64,000 bases of DNA from Enterobacillus tribolii (GTDB lineage: Bacteria > Pseudomonadota > Gammaproteobacteria > Enterobacterales > Enterobacteriaceae). Below, one piece after another: positions 18,691-26,986 of the stretch (within the stretch, counting starts at the first letter, position 1; each line of letters starts with the position of its first letter). A program made the position numbers and the translations under genes. The stretch is from contig NZ_QRAP01000014.1 in NCBI RefSeq assembly GCF_003363015.1, forward strand, positions 30,862-94,861. The letters run 5' to 3'. The notes below the pieces were generated by a model, which did no database searches, had not been told where the DNA came from, and saw nothing but the letters and a program-made list of their open reading frames with translations.

Positions 18691-18779
18691 TATACCCCCA
18701 AATAATTCGGGTTGCAGGAAAGCGGTAAAACGCCGGCCCCCGGGAAAACACACCGGCAACCTGAAGTATTACGGATATA
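18691..18779. repeat. Shortened ERIC-like intergenic repeat
   Basis: An 89-bp imperfect palindrome between tssA and tssB. The left end TATACCCCCAAATAATTCGG-GTTGCAGGAA and right end CAACCTGAAGTATTACGGATATA correspond to the outer parts of the 127-bp ERIC consensus as I know it (left ...ATAATTCGAGTTGCAGGAAGG, right ...TTGAAGTATGACGGGTATA). The central part, including the AAGTAAGTGACTGGGGTGAGCG block, is missing and replaced by a short GC-rich hairpin CCGGCCCCCGGG. ERIC elements are restricted mainly to Enterobacterales and Vibrio; when transcribed they fold into a long hairpin that can affect mRNA processing. Confidence 0.7.
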
Positions 18780-18843
18780 ACCCCTGGTAAAGACGTCCTC
18801 CCTCCGTAACCGGAAGGACCCTGACATAACGACGGAGTATCTC

Positions 18844-19377
18844 ATGAGTGCAGTATCCCGCAGCGGGCAAAAGTTCATCGCCCGCAACCGCGCACCGCGC
18901 GTGCAAATTGAATACGATGTGGAGATTTACGGTTCGGAGCGCAAAATCCAGCTGCCGTTCATCATGGGTGTTCTGGCCGATCTGGCCGGTAAACCGTTGG
19001 ACCCGCTGCCAGCCGTCAACGACCGCAAGTTCCTGGAAATCGACATCGACAACTTCGACGAGCGTCTGAAGTCGATGAAACCACGTGTGGCGTACCAGGT
19101 GGACAACACCCTGACTGACGAAGGCAAACTCAACGTTGAGCTGACCTTCGAAAGCATGGACGACTTCAACCCGGCCAATATCGCCCGCAAAGTGGACCCG
19201 CTCAACAATCTGCTGGAAGCGCGTACCCAGCTTTCCAACCTGCTTTCCTATATGGACGGCAAAAACGGCGCGGAAGAACTGATTTCCCAAATCCTGCAAA
19301 ATCCGGAGCTGCTGAAGTCCCTGACCAATGCCCCCAGGCCGGCGGAACAAGCCGAACCTCAGGACCGGGAGGAGTAA
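18844..19377 (+). CDS. tssB: T6SS contractile sheath small subunit TssB
   Basis: 177 residues; typical VipA-type sequence (QKFIARNRAPRVQIEYDVE, KIQLPFIMGVLADLAGK, FLEIDIDNFDERLKSM, VDPLNNLLEARTQLSNLL). TssB and TssC assemble the sheath whose contraction drives the Hcp tube outward, and ClpV recognises the sheath after contraction. Its ribosome site (CGGAGTATCTC) lies just beyond the ERIC-like repeat, so translation is separated from tssA. tssC follows after 3 bases. Confidence 0.97.
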   Translation: MSAVSRSGQKFIARNRAPRVQIEYDVEIYGSERKIQLPFIMGVLADLAGKPLDPLPAVNDRKFLEIDIDNFDERLKSMKPRVAYQVDNTLTDEGKLNVELTFESMDDFNPANIARKVDPLNNLLEARTQLSNLLSYMDGKNGAEELISQILQNPELLKSLTNAPRPAEQAEPQDREE

Positions 19378-19380
19378 CCG

Positions 19381-20886
19381 ATGAGTAGCAACCCGCTTCA
19401 ACAACAGCAACAGCAGCAAGCCGCCAACGTCTTTACCAGCGACGAATTCAGCGAGCTGCTGAATAAAGAGTTCCGCCCGGCGACCGACCAGGCCAAAGCG
19501 GCGGTAGAACACGCGGTGAAAACCCTGGCGCACCAGGCGCTGGAAAATACCGTCACCATTTCTTCGGACGCCTACCGCACCATTCAGGCGCTGATCGCGG
19601 AGATCGACGAAAAGCTGTCGCGTCAGATCAACCAGATCATCCACCACGAAGATTTCCAGGCGCTGGAAGGCGCATGGCGCGGTCTGCACCACCTGGTGAA
19701 CAACACCGAAACCGATGAAATGCTGAAAATCCGTTTCATGAGCGTTTCCAAAAAAGAGCTGGGCCGCACACTCAAGCGTTATAAAGGCGTTGGCTGGGAC
19801 CAAAGCCCGTTCTTCAAAAAGATTTACGAAGAAGAATACGGCCAGTTCGGCGGCGAACCGTTCGGCTGCCTGGTCGGCGACTACTACTTCGACCACAGCC
19901 CGCCGGACGTGGAGCTGCTGGGCGAGATGGCCAAGATCAGCGCCGCAGCGCACTGCCCGTTCATCAGCGGCACCGCGCCGAGCGTGATGCAGATGGAGTC
20001 ATGGCAGGAGCTGTCCAACCCGCGCGACCTGACCAAGATTTTCCAGAACACCGAATACGCCGCATGGCGCAGCCTGCGCGAATCGGAAGACGCCCGTTAC
20101 GTCGGCCTGGTCATGCCGCGCTTCCTGTCACGCCTGCCCTACGGCATCCGCACCAACCCGGTTGATGAATTCGACTTCGAGGAAGAAACCGACGGCGCGA
20201 ACCACAGCAATTACACCTGGGCCAACTCCGCCTACGCGATGGCGGTCAACATCAACCGCTCGTTCAAAGAGTACGGCTGGTGTACCTCGATTCGCGGCGT
20301 GGAATCCGGCGGTTCGGTGGAAAACCTGCCGTGCCATACCTTCCCGAGCGACGACGGCGGCGTGGACATGAAGTGTCCGACCGAAATCGCCATCAGCGAC
20401 CGTCGTGAAGCCGAGCTGGCGAAGAACGGCTTTATGCCGCTGATCCACCGCAAAAACTCCGACTTTGCCGCCTTTATCGGCGCCCAGTCGCTGCAAAAGC
20501 CGGCGGAATACTATGACGCGGACGCCTCCGCCAACGCTCAGTTGGCTGCACGCCTGCCTTATCTGTTTGCCTGCTGCCGCTTTGCACACTACCTGAAGTG
20601 TATCGTCCGCGACAAGATCGGTTCATTCCGCGAGCGCGACGATATGGAGCAATGGCTGAACAACTGGATCATGAACTATGTGGACGGCGACCCGGCGAAC
20701 TCGTCGCAGGATACCAAAGCGCGTAAGCCGTTGGCCGCTGCCGAGGTACTGGTGGATGAGATCGAGGATAACCCGGGCTACTACAGCGCCAAGTTCTTCC
20801 TGCGTCCGCACTATCAGCTGGAAGGATTGACGGTGTCGCTGAGACTGGTTTCAAAGCTGCCGTCACTGAAGCAGGGCAATAGCTGA
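19381..20886 (+). CDS. tssC: T6SS contractile sheath large subunit TssC
   Basis: 501 residues, full length for VipB/TssC. After a glutamine-rich start (LQQQQQQQAA) the conserved core is clear: HHEDFQALEGAWRGLHHLV, GCLVGDYYFDHSPPDVELL, GTAPSVMQMESWQEL, ARYVGLVMPRFLSRLPYG, NTEYAAWRSLRESEDA. It pairs with TssB to form the sheath subunit. The stop is followed by two GC-rich hairpins and a 358-base gap before hcp, so hcp can be expressed at a different level. Confidence 0.97.
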   Translation: MSSNPLQQQQQQQAANVFTSDEFSELLNKEFRPATDQAKAAVEHAVKTLAHQALENTVTISSDAYRTIQALIAEIDEKLSRQINQIIHHEDFQALEGAWRGLHHLVNNTETDEMLKIRFMSVSKKELGRTLKRYKGVGWDQSPFFKKIYEEEYGQFGGEPFGCLVGDYYFDHSPPDVELLGEMAKISAAAHCPFISGTAPSVMQMESWQELSNPRDLTKIFQNTEYAAWRSLRESEDARYVGLVMPRFLSRLPYGIRTNPVDEFDFEEETDGANHSNYTWANSAYAMAVNINRSFKEYGWCTSIRGVESGGSVENLPCHTFPSDDGGVDMKCPTEIAISDRREAELAKNGFMPLIHRKNSDFAAFIGAQSLQKPAEYYDADASANAQLAARLPYLFACCRFAHYLKCIVRDKIGSFRERDDMEQWLNNWIMNYVDGDPANSSQDTKARKPLAAAEVLVDEIEDNPGYYSAKFFLRPHYQLEGLTVSLRLVSKLPSLKQGNS

Positions 20887-20897
20887 CCGGCGTCAGA

Positions 20898-20920
20898 GCG
20901 CCCGTCTGATTTACGGGCGC
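20898..20920 (+). terminator. Hairpin after tssC
   Basis: Perfect 8-bp stem GCGCCCGT/ACGGGCGC with a 7-nt loop, 12 bases after the tssC stop. No T-run follows, so it may act as an attenuator or as an mRNA 3' stabiliser rather than a full terminator. Confidence 0.5.
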
Positions 20921-20950
20921 GATGAAGCCGTTCAGTAACACCAATAAGCC

Positions 20951-21004
20951 GCCGGCTTGTCGCTCCTTACGCAATATCAGGAGCGCGAAAGGGGCAAAGC
21001 CGGC
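20951..21004 (+). other. Nested stem-loop in the tssC-hcp gap
   Basis: Outer arms GCCGGCTT (20951-20958) and AAGCCGGC (20997-21004) and inner arms CGCTCCT (20961-20967) and AGGAGCG (20979-20985) are all perfect, giving one long interrupted hairpin. The rest of the gap (21005-21200) is AT-rich with no gene. It probably belongs to the hcp leader RNA or to a degenerate intergenic repeat. Confidence 0.5.
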
Positions 21005-21200
21005 GCAGATGGAATGATGGACAACCGATGTAGGGAAACCCCGAATAAGCCCATGGAAAATTACTTTATTCCACACATTTTTATGGACACCACACAGCAA
21101 ATAATCTCAGTAAATAACCGTCATCTTAAAAAATGACACCCTGATTATTGGCCGGCAACTTGGTCAATAGGATATGAAATCTCTCATATCTCAACCTCGT

Positions 21201-21217
21201 GTATATCACCGATATAC
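21201..21217. promoter_or_regulatory. Palindrome GTATATC-ACC-GATATAC before hcp
   Basis: Two perfect 7-bp arms with a 3-base spacer, ending 27 bases before the hcp start codon. It could be a regulator site or a weak hairpin next to the ribosome site AAAAGGAAAG. No regulator is assigned. Confidence 0.35.
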
Positions 21218-21244
21218 CACCAAACCATAAAAAGGAAAGTAATT

Positions 21245-21727
21245 ATGGCAATTGATATGTTTATGAAAGTCGAAGGTGCTAGTGGTGAATCTCAGGATGC
21301 TAACCATAAGGGTTGGACTGATATTACTTCTTTCACCTGGGGCGCTTCCCAGCCGGGTAACATGGGTGTTGGCGGCGGCGGTGGTTCCGGTAAGGTCAAC
21401 TTCAACGACCTGCACGTTAACGCGCTGATCGACAAATCCACCCCGGCTCTGCTGAAGCATTGCGCCAGCGGTAAGCACCTGGCCAAAGTCGAAGTTTCCG
21501 TGTGTAAAGCCGGCGGCGAGCAGATCGAATATGCCCGCATCACGCTGGAAGAAGTCCTGGTCACCAACGTACAGTACAACGGTGCTCAGGGTGAAGACAC
21601 GCTGGGCCTGACCTACTCCTTCCAGGCTGCAAAAGTGAAGCAGCAGTACTGGGAGCAGACGGGCAAAGGCGGCAAAGGTGCCGAAAGCAGCGCAGGCTGG
21701 AACATCAAAGAAAACTGCGAAGCATAA
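21245..21727 (+). CDS. hcp: T6SS inner-tube protein Hcp
   Basis: 160 residues with a strong ribosome site (AAAAGGAAAG). The sequence is of the Hcp1 type: MAIDMFMKVEGASGES, SFTWGASQPGNMGVGGGGG, KVNFNDLHVNALIDKSTP, AGGEQIEYARITLEEVLV, AGWNIKENCEA. Hexamers stack into the expelled tube, and the ring lumen also holds small effectors. It is framed by its own long leader and by a terminator, suggesting separate high-level expression. The start uses codons typical of highly expressed genes (inference from inspection). Confidence 0.98.
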   Translation: MAIDMFMKVEGASGESQDANHKGWTDITSFTWGASQPGNMGVGGGGGSGKVNFNDLHVNALIDKSTPALLKHCASGKHLAKVEVSVCKAGGEQIEYARITLEEVLVTNVQYNGAQGEDTLGLTYSFQAAKVKQQYWEQTGKGGKGAESSAGWNIKENCEA

Positions 21728-21734
21728 TTCCCCG

Positions 21735-21765
21735 ATCCCCCGGCTCGTCCGGGGGATATCCGTTT
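21735..21765 (+). terminator. Terminator after hcp
   Basis: Perfect 9-bp stem ATCCCCCGG/CCGGGGGAT (21735-21743 with 21749-21757), 5-nt loop, then ATCCGTTTT. Placed 7 bases after the hcp stop. The following 21766-21937 is AT-rich and likely holds the promoter of tagH. Confidence 0.75.
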
Positions 21766-21937
21766 TACCACGGCGGATAAATAAAAAATAAATCGTTTTA
21801 CGGCCTATTTTTTATTTACCTGACGCAACGAAATTCATTATCCGAACGTCGCCATTGACCTTATTTCGCTGATTATTCCCACCGTTATACGATCGGAATA
21901 ACCCTGTACCCGGATTGATATTTGCAGGACTGCCTTT

Positions 21938-23770
21938 ATGCGATTCACTATTGTAAAAAATAAAAACGGCCATACCCCGCCGCAAAATAGCTGCGATTTT
22001 CTGCCGCCCGGCGGAACCATCGGCCGCAGCGTGGACAATAATCTGGTATTACCCGACGATGACCGTTCTATTTCCCGCCTGCAGGCCATTGTGCATATTT
22101 CCGCCGACGGCGAGTGCCGCATCACCAACCGCGGCAACGTTACCCGCGTCATGCTGAACGATATCCCGCTGGAGCGGGGGCGTCAGGTTGAATTGCAGGA
22201 TGGCGATACCCTGGGCATTGATGATTATCAGATCCAGGTCAGCATTCCCCAGCAACGCACTGCGCCGGCGGAGCCTCCATACGCCGCCGCGCCGCTTCAG
22301 GATATTCCGCCGCCGGTACAGGCCGTTCCGCCCCCGGTCGCGCCGGTGGTCAGCGCGCCCATACAGCCCGTCGTGCCGCCAGCCCAGGAGACTGCGCCGG
22401 CGCCGCGCGATGACGCCGCGCCGGCAGCCATTTCCACCATTCCCAATGAAATCTGGGACAGCCTGGTGGACGAGTTCACCCCGGCCGCGGCGCAAGCGCC
22501 GCAGCCCGTCAGCGAACCGCCGCTCAGCATCGATAATCCGCTGCTGACGCCGGCGGCCAGCGAGCTGAACCCTGCCGATCCGCTGGCCCAGCTTGCCGGC
22601 GGCATCGGGCTGCACGAGCTGCAGCAAAAGCAGACCGATCCGACCGCCCTGTTCCACGGCGACAGCACCTTCGCGCGCGATAACATTCTCAACGACACTA
22701 CGCCCAGCGCGCTGTTGGCGGACAAACCCGGCGCGCCGCTGCTGCCGGACGCGCCGAACGCCGACGAGCAGGCGCTGGACCCGCTGGCCCTGTTCGGCGC
22801 CTCGCCGGCCCCCGTTGCACCGGGCGCGCTGGGCAAAGACGATCCGCTCGGCCTGATGACGGAAGGCGCAGTGCCGCTCGCCCGTCCGGACGCAGAGCCG
22901 GAACCGGGCATCGCGATGGTTCCGCCCGTCACCGCCGCGCCGCCGATGCCGGAACCGCCCCGTCAGCCCCGGCCCGAACCGCCGCCGGTGATCCATATGC
23001 CGCCGCCCCCGCCGGAACCTGTGCCAGCGCCCGCCATACAGCTGGAGCCGCGCCCAGAGAAAACACGTCGCGCCACCAACCGGCTGGGTATCGACCCCAT
23101 CGACAGCCCGCTCAAGCAGGCGCCGGTGGTCATGGGCGACGGCAGCTCCGAACTCGACGGCGCGATGCTGAGCGCGCTGTTGCGCGGCATCGGCCTGGAC
23201 GATCTGCAACCGCCGCCGCATTTCGACGAGCAGCAGGTGCAGCAGGTCGGCCGCATGCTCAGCCTGTTCTCGCAGGGAACGGTCGCCCTGCTCTCTTCGC
23301 GCTCCATCCTCAAGCGCGGCGTGAAGGCGGAGATGACCATGATCCTCGACGAGGCCAACAACCCGTTCAAGCTGTTGCCCTCCGGCAAAACGGTACTGAT
23401 GCAGATGTTCGGCACCCGTATGCCGGGCTTTATGCCGCCGGAGCAGGCGGTGCGCGACGCGCTGATCGACCTGCAGGCCCACCAGCTCGGCATGATCGCC
23501 GGCATCCGCGCCATCATCGCCGCCATGCTGCAATCCTTTAACCCGGAGCGGCTGGAGGAAGAAGCGCGCAAAGACGGCGTTGCGCCGCGCCTGTCGCTGC
23601 CGTCCGGGCGCAAGGCGGCCCTGTGGGATTACTTCACCAAGCGCTATCAAAAAACCGCCGGTGAAATTGAGGACGATTTCCATACCCTGTTTGGCGAAGC
23701 TTTCCTGCACGCCTACGACGTTGAAGTAAACCAATACAAAGACTCGCAGACTCAACCGGATAAGCCATGA
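21938..23770 (+). CDS. tagH: FHA-domain protein TagH (Fha) of the T6SS kinase pathway
   Basis: 610 residues. An FHA domain occupies about residues 1-100 with the phosphothreonine-binding signatures TIGRSVDNNLVLPDD and ISRLQA. A very proline/alanine-rich unstructured stretch (about 105-375) follows. Residues about 390-600 form the conserved T6SS-FHA C-terminal domain (LLRGIGLDDLQ, LFSQGTVALLSSRSILK, NPFKLLPSGKTVLMQMFG, DALIDLQAHQLGMIAGIRAI). PpkA phosphorylates such proteins on threonine, PppA reverses this, and TagF restrains them. The gene overlaps pppA by 4 bases. Confidence 0.95.
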   Translation: MRFTIVKNKNGHTPPQNSCDFLPPGGTIGRSVDNNLVLPDDDRSISRLQAIVHISADGECRITNRGNVTRVMLNDIPLERGRQVELQDGDTLGIDDYQIQVSIPQQRTAPAEPPYAAAPLQDIPPPVQAVPPPVAPVVSAPIQPVVPPAQETAPAPRDDAAPAAISTIPNEIWDSLVDEFTPAAAQAPQPVSEPPLSIDNPLLTPAASELNPADPLAQLAGGIGLHELQQKQTDPTALFHGDSTFARDNILNDTTPSALLADKPGAPLLPDAPNADEQALDPLALFGASPAPVAPGALGKDDPLGLMTEGAVPLARPDAEPEPGIAMVPPVTAAPPMPEPPRQPRPEPPPVIHMPPPPPEPVPAPAIQLEPRPEKTRRATNRLGIDPIDSPLKQAPVVMGDGSSELDGAMLSALLRGIGLDDLQPPPHFDEQQVQQVGRMLSLFSQGTVALLSSRSILKRGVKAEMTMILDEANNPFKLLPSGKTVLMQMFGTRMPGFMPPEQAVRDALIDLQAHQLGMIAGIRAIIAAMLQSFNPERLEEEARKDGVAPRLSLPSGRKAALWDYFTKRYQKTAGEIEDDFHTLFGEAFLHAYDVEVNQYKDSQTQPDKP

Positions 23771-24540
23771 ACATCACCGTAGCCTCCACCAGTAATCAGG
23801 GCAGCAGAGACAGCAACCAGGATCAGACCGGCGAAGCCATCGGCGAACGCGCCGCCTGCTTCGTGGTTTGCGACGGCATTGCCGGCACGCCCGGCGGCGA
23901 CATCGCCGCAAAACTGGCGCGCGACAGCATCCTGCAACATTTTGACGGCGAAAAGCACCTGGATGCCCAGAGCATCCGTGAGCAGATCGCCCGCGCCAAT
24001 GCCGCCATTCATCAGGAACAACAGAACTCGGAAGAGCACGCCAAAATGGGCACCACCGTGGTCAGCCTGTTTATCGACCGCGACTTCCAGCTCGCCTACT
24101 GGGCGCACGCCGGCGACAGCCGGTTGTACCTGTTCCGGCGCGGCTATCTGCACAGCGTCACCACCGATCACAGCCTGGTGCAGCAGATGCGGGACGCCGG
24201 TTACCAGACCGGCGGCATCAACAACAACCTGCTTTACTTCGCGCTCGGTATGCACGAAGAGCGCGACGCCAGCTACGGCGACGTGCTGCAACTGGAAGAC
24301 GGCGACGTGTTTCTGCTGTGTACCGACGGCTTCTGGCACAACTTTACCCATGCCGAGCTGGAGCAATCGCTGCGCATGGTCAACTCGCCCGGCGAGTGGC
24401 TGGCCCTGATGCAGCAGGCCTGGACTGAAAAGAGCGACAGCGACAATTACAGCGCCATCGCGGTTTGGATTGGCTCGCCGCAGGAGACCACGTTATTGCA
24501 CTCCCTGACGGACGCCGAGCGTTTCCTGTTACGTGACTGA
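23767..24540 (+). CDS. pppA: T6SS Ser/Thr phosphatase PppA (PP2C family)
   Basis: 257 residues with the PP2C metal-site motifs in order: SRDSNQDQTGE, FVVCDGIAGTPGG, GTTVVSLFI, WAHAGDSRLYLFRRG, LLCTDGFW and SDNYSAIAVW. It is a cytoplasmic, Mn/Mg-dependent phosphatase that removes the activating phosphate placed by PpkA on the FHA protein, switching the T6SS off or resetting it. Start by ATGA overlap with tagH implies translational coupling, fitting a fixed ratio of the two. Full length for the family. Confidence 0.95.
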   Translation: MNITVASTSNQGSRDSNQDQTGEAIGERAACFVVCDGIAGTPGGDIAAKLARDSILQHFDGEKHLDAQSIREQIARANAAIHQEQQNSEEHAKMGTTVVSLFIDRDFQLAYWAHAGDSRLYLFRRGYLHSVTTDHSLVQQMRDAGYQTGGINNNLLYFALGMHEERDASYGDVLQLEDGDVFLLCTDGFWHNFTHAELEQSLRMVNSPGEWLALMQQAWTEKSDSDNYSAIAVWIGSPQETTLLHSLTDAERFLLRD

Positions 24541-24589
24541 CCCTTTTTTCCCGCTACACCACAGGGATAAGATACCTACAAGGCTAACT

Positions 24590-25546
24590 ATGAAATATTG
24601 GATGACAGGTCTCGTCGCCATGATGGCGGCCTCCGGCGCACACGCGCTGGACTATCGGATGGCGTACTCCCCCAGCCAGCAACTTGAGGTCTACGTCGAT
24701 AACGTACAAAGCGATGCGCCGGTTCACTGGTGCGACAGAAGCATCACCCTGCGTATCGTCTCGCGCCAGAGCACCGATCCGTCAGTACTGAACGATTTCC
24801 TGCCGCGCCTCGGCGGCCTGGTGGAGCGCCAGTGTCCCAAGGCTACCCGCCTGCCCTGGACCATGGTGGATGCCCCCGGCAACGTACTGGCGCAGGGGGA
24901 AGCTACCAAAGCCAAGCGCTGGGCGCCCAATGCCAAGACGCTGACGCCCGCCGTTCCGCCTGCGGTGCCGGTCACCTCGCCCCATGCCGACAGCGCGCCG
25001 CTGCAAACCTTCGAGCTTACGCCGGGCTGCCGCTTCCGCACCCACTGGGATAACGCCGGCGGCGGCAACGCCCTGTTCGTTCCGACGGACAACGCGCTGC
25101 GCTGCACCGACGGCTGGCTGAACGGCAACAGTTCCTCGACCCTGCACCTGAACGGCCAGAGCCAAACCTCTTCCCTGACCTTTTTCCAGGGTTATCCGCT
25201 GCTCAACCTGAGCATCGGCGAACAGCCGCTGATGGTCATCAGCGCCAACCGTGAACGTCTGGTGCTGGGCGGAAGCCGCCAGGCGACGGGCAGCTACCTG
25301 CTGCTGCCGTTCGACTCCCGCCTGCATGCCTGGGCGTTCAACGGCACGGTGATCGTCGAAATGCCGCGCCAGGACGCCGCCGACGCGGAGAAAACGGAGT
25401 TACGCGTCGAACAGGCGCTCAGCGCCTGGCAACCCCTGCTCAGCCAGCAATCCGTGCTGACCTTCAAGCTGGTGGAATCGCTGGCGACTGACCGGGTCGA
25501 TCCCGCCAGCGGCAGCTATAAATCCGTCACCAGCAGCGCCTACTGA
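24590..25546 (+). CDS. Periplasmic T6SS-cluster protein of unknown function
   Basis: 318 residues from ATG 24590. A signal peptide (MKYWMTGLVAMMAASGAHA-L) is clear with no lipobox, so the mature protein is periplasmic. Two conserved-looking halves flank an Ala/Pro linker (about 128-150): VHWCDRSITLRIVSRQS..LVERQCPKATRLPW with two cysteines, and LTPGCRFRTHWDNAGGG..RCTDGWLNG with two more, suggesting disulfides. I do not recognise a named domain. It sits right after pppA in a cluster with ppkA but without the TagQRST activators, so a role in kinase activation like Serratia RtkS is a reasonable but untested guess. Confidence 0.75.
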   Translation: MKYWMTGLVAMMAASGAHALDYRMAYSPSQQLEVYVDNVQSDAPVHWCDRSITLRIVSRQSTDPSVLNDFLPRLGGLVERQCPKATRLPWTMVDAPGNVLAQGEATKAKRWAPNAKTLTPAVPPAVPVTSPHADSAPLQTFELTPGCRFRTHWDNAGGGNALFVPTDNALRCTDGWLNGNSSSTLHLNGQSQTSSLTFFQGYPLLNLSIGEQPLMVISANRERLVLGGSRQATGSYLLLPFDSRLHAWAFNGTVIVEMPRQDAADAEKTELRVEQALSAWQPLLSQQSVLTFKLVESLATDRVDPASGSYKSVTSSAY

Positions 25547-25562
25547 CGACAAGGAGTACGAA

Positions 25563-26408
25563 GTGAACTCATTAACCCACTTACTGGCAGACGCCTCCCT
25601 CAGCGACGCAATCATTTCCCTGGAAAATGACATCAAGGCCGCGCCGGCCGACGCCGACAAACGCGCCGCCCTGACGCAGCTTCTGTGCCTGAGCGGCAAC
25701 TGGCAGCGCGCCCGCGCGCAGCTGAAATCCTGGCAGGCGCTCAAACCCATCGCCCAGCCGACGGTGCTGCTGCTGACGCAGTCCGTAGAGGCGGAAATTC
25801 AGCGCCAGGCGGTATTCGCCGGTGAAGCGGCGCCGTCATTCAAGGGGTATGAGCAAAGCTGGCTGCCGTTGATGGCCGAAGCGCTGCGTCTCGACGCCAA
25901 CGGCGATGCCGCCGCCGCGCAGGAAATGCGCGACCGCGCGCTGGAAGAAGCGCCGGCCACCCGTGGCTCGCTGACGCTGGCGGAAGGCGGCGAAGAGCGC
26001 GACGTCAGTTTTGACTGGCTGATGGACGGCGACGGACGCCTCGGCCCGCTGTGCGAGGCGTTGCTGAACGGCACCTATCACTGGGTTCCCTTCTCCGACA
26101 TCGAAGAAATCCGCTTCCAGGCCCCGCAGAGCGCTATCGATCTGGTCTGGAGCCACGCGCTGATCCGGCTGAGCGACGGCCGCGAACAAGTTTGCCAGCT
26201 ACCGGCCCGCTACCCGCTGCCGGACGACGCCGACGATGCCCTGCGCCTCGCCAGACGTACCGAGTGGGTGCCGATGGGCGACACCCCGCACTACGCCGGG
26301 CTGGGGCAAAAAACCTGGCTGAGCGAAGACGGCGAGTTTCCGCTGCACACCCTGCGCCACCTGCGCTTCGGGCAGGACGGCGGCGAGGAACAGGACGGGG
26401 GCAAATGA
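25563..26408 (+). CDS. tagJ: T6SS accessory protein TagJ (ImpE family)
   Basis: 281 residues from a GTG start with AAGGAG upstream. The N-terminal helical part (LLADASLSDAIISLENDIKAAPADADKRAALTQLL, shown in part) is TPR-like and typical of ImpE; the C-terminal part has FDWLMDGDGRLGPLCEALLNG and YHWVPFSDIEEIRF. In P. aeruginosa the homologue (HsiE1/TagJ) binds the sheath protein TssB and relates to ClpV handling. It overlaps tssE by 4 bases, which supports co-translation with the baseplate genes. Confidence 0.92.
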   Translation: MNSLTHLLADASLSDAIISLENDIKAAPADADKRAALTQLLCLSGNWQRARAQLKSWQALKPIAQPTVLLLTQSVEAEIQRQAVFAGEAAPSFKGYEQSWLPLMAEALRLDANGDAAAAQEMRDRALEEAPATRGSLTLAEGGEERDVSFDWLMDGDGRLGPLCEALLNGTYHWVPFSDIEEIRFQAPQSAIDLVWSHALIRLSDGREQVCQLPARYPLPDDADDALRLARRTEWVPMGDTPHYAGLGQKTWLSEDGEFPLHTLRHLRFGQDGGEEQDGGK

Positions 26409-26983
26409 GCGACAAATTTCCGTTATCGCCGCGCAATAACAGCAAGCTGCGCAGCCAGGGGTATCGCTTTCGCGACAACGGCGAACGCGTTACCTCCCGC
26501 GACCGCATGCAGCCGGTGCTGCTCGACCTGCTGACCGACGACGAGCCGCAGAAAAAAAAGGAAGCGCAGGGCCGCAACCTGCTCAGCCACGGCGAGTTGC
26601 GCAAAAGCGTACTGCGCGACCTGCAATGGCTGTTTAACTGCGTCAGCCACGAGTCAACGTCGGATTTGAGCGCTTTCCCGCACGTGCGCCGTTCGACCAT
26701 CAACTACGGCATCACCTCGCTGGCGGGGAAACGGATGTCGGACATCGAATGGGCGGACATCCAGCGCGCGCTGACGGAAACCATCCTGCACTTTGAGCCG
26801 CGTATTCTGTCGGAGGGATTGCAGGTGCGCTGCCTCTCCGACACCGGTTCGCTGGAAACACACAACGTATTAACCATTGAGATCAAAGGACAACTGTGGT
26901 GCGAACCCTATCCGCTGGATTTTTTGTTCCGCACTGACGTTGATCTGGAAAACGGTCACTTCGAGATGAAAGACCTGGGGTAA
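26405..26983 (+). CDS. tssE: T6SS baseplate protein TssE (gp25-like)
   Basis: 192 residues starting at the ATG inside the ATGA overlap with tagJ; the long upstream extension of this frame is a shadow of tagJ. The gp25-like core is present: LLDLLTDDEP, LRDLQWLFNC, FPHVRRSTINYGI and the conserved acidic/arginine FEPRILSEGLQVR. TssE joins TssF and TssG in the baseplate wedge and starts sheath growth. Slightly longer at the N-terminus than the family average. Confidence 0.95.
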   Translation: MSDKFPLSPRNNSKLRSQGYRFRDNGERVTSRDRMQPVLLDLLTDDEPQKKKEAQGRNLLSHGELRKSVLRDLQWLFNCVSHESTSDLSAFPHVRRSTINYGITSLAGKRMSDIEWADIQRALTETILHFEPRILSEGLQVRCLSDTGSLETHNVLTIEIKGQLWCEPYPLDFLFRTDVDLENGHFEMKDLG

Positions 26984-26986
26984 GGC

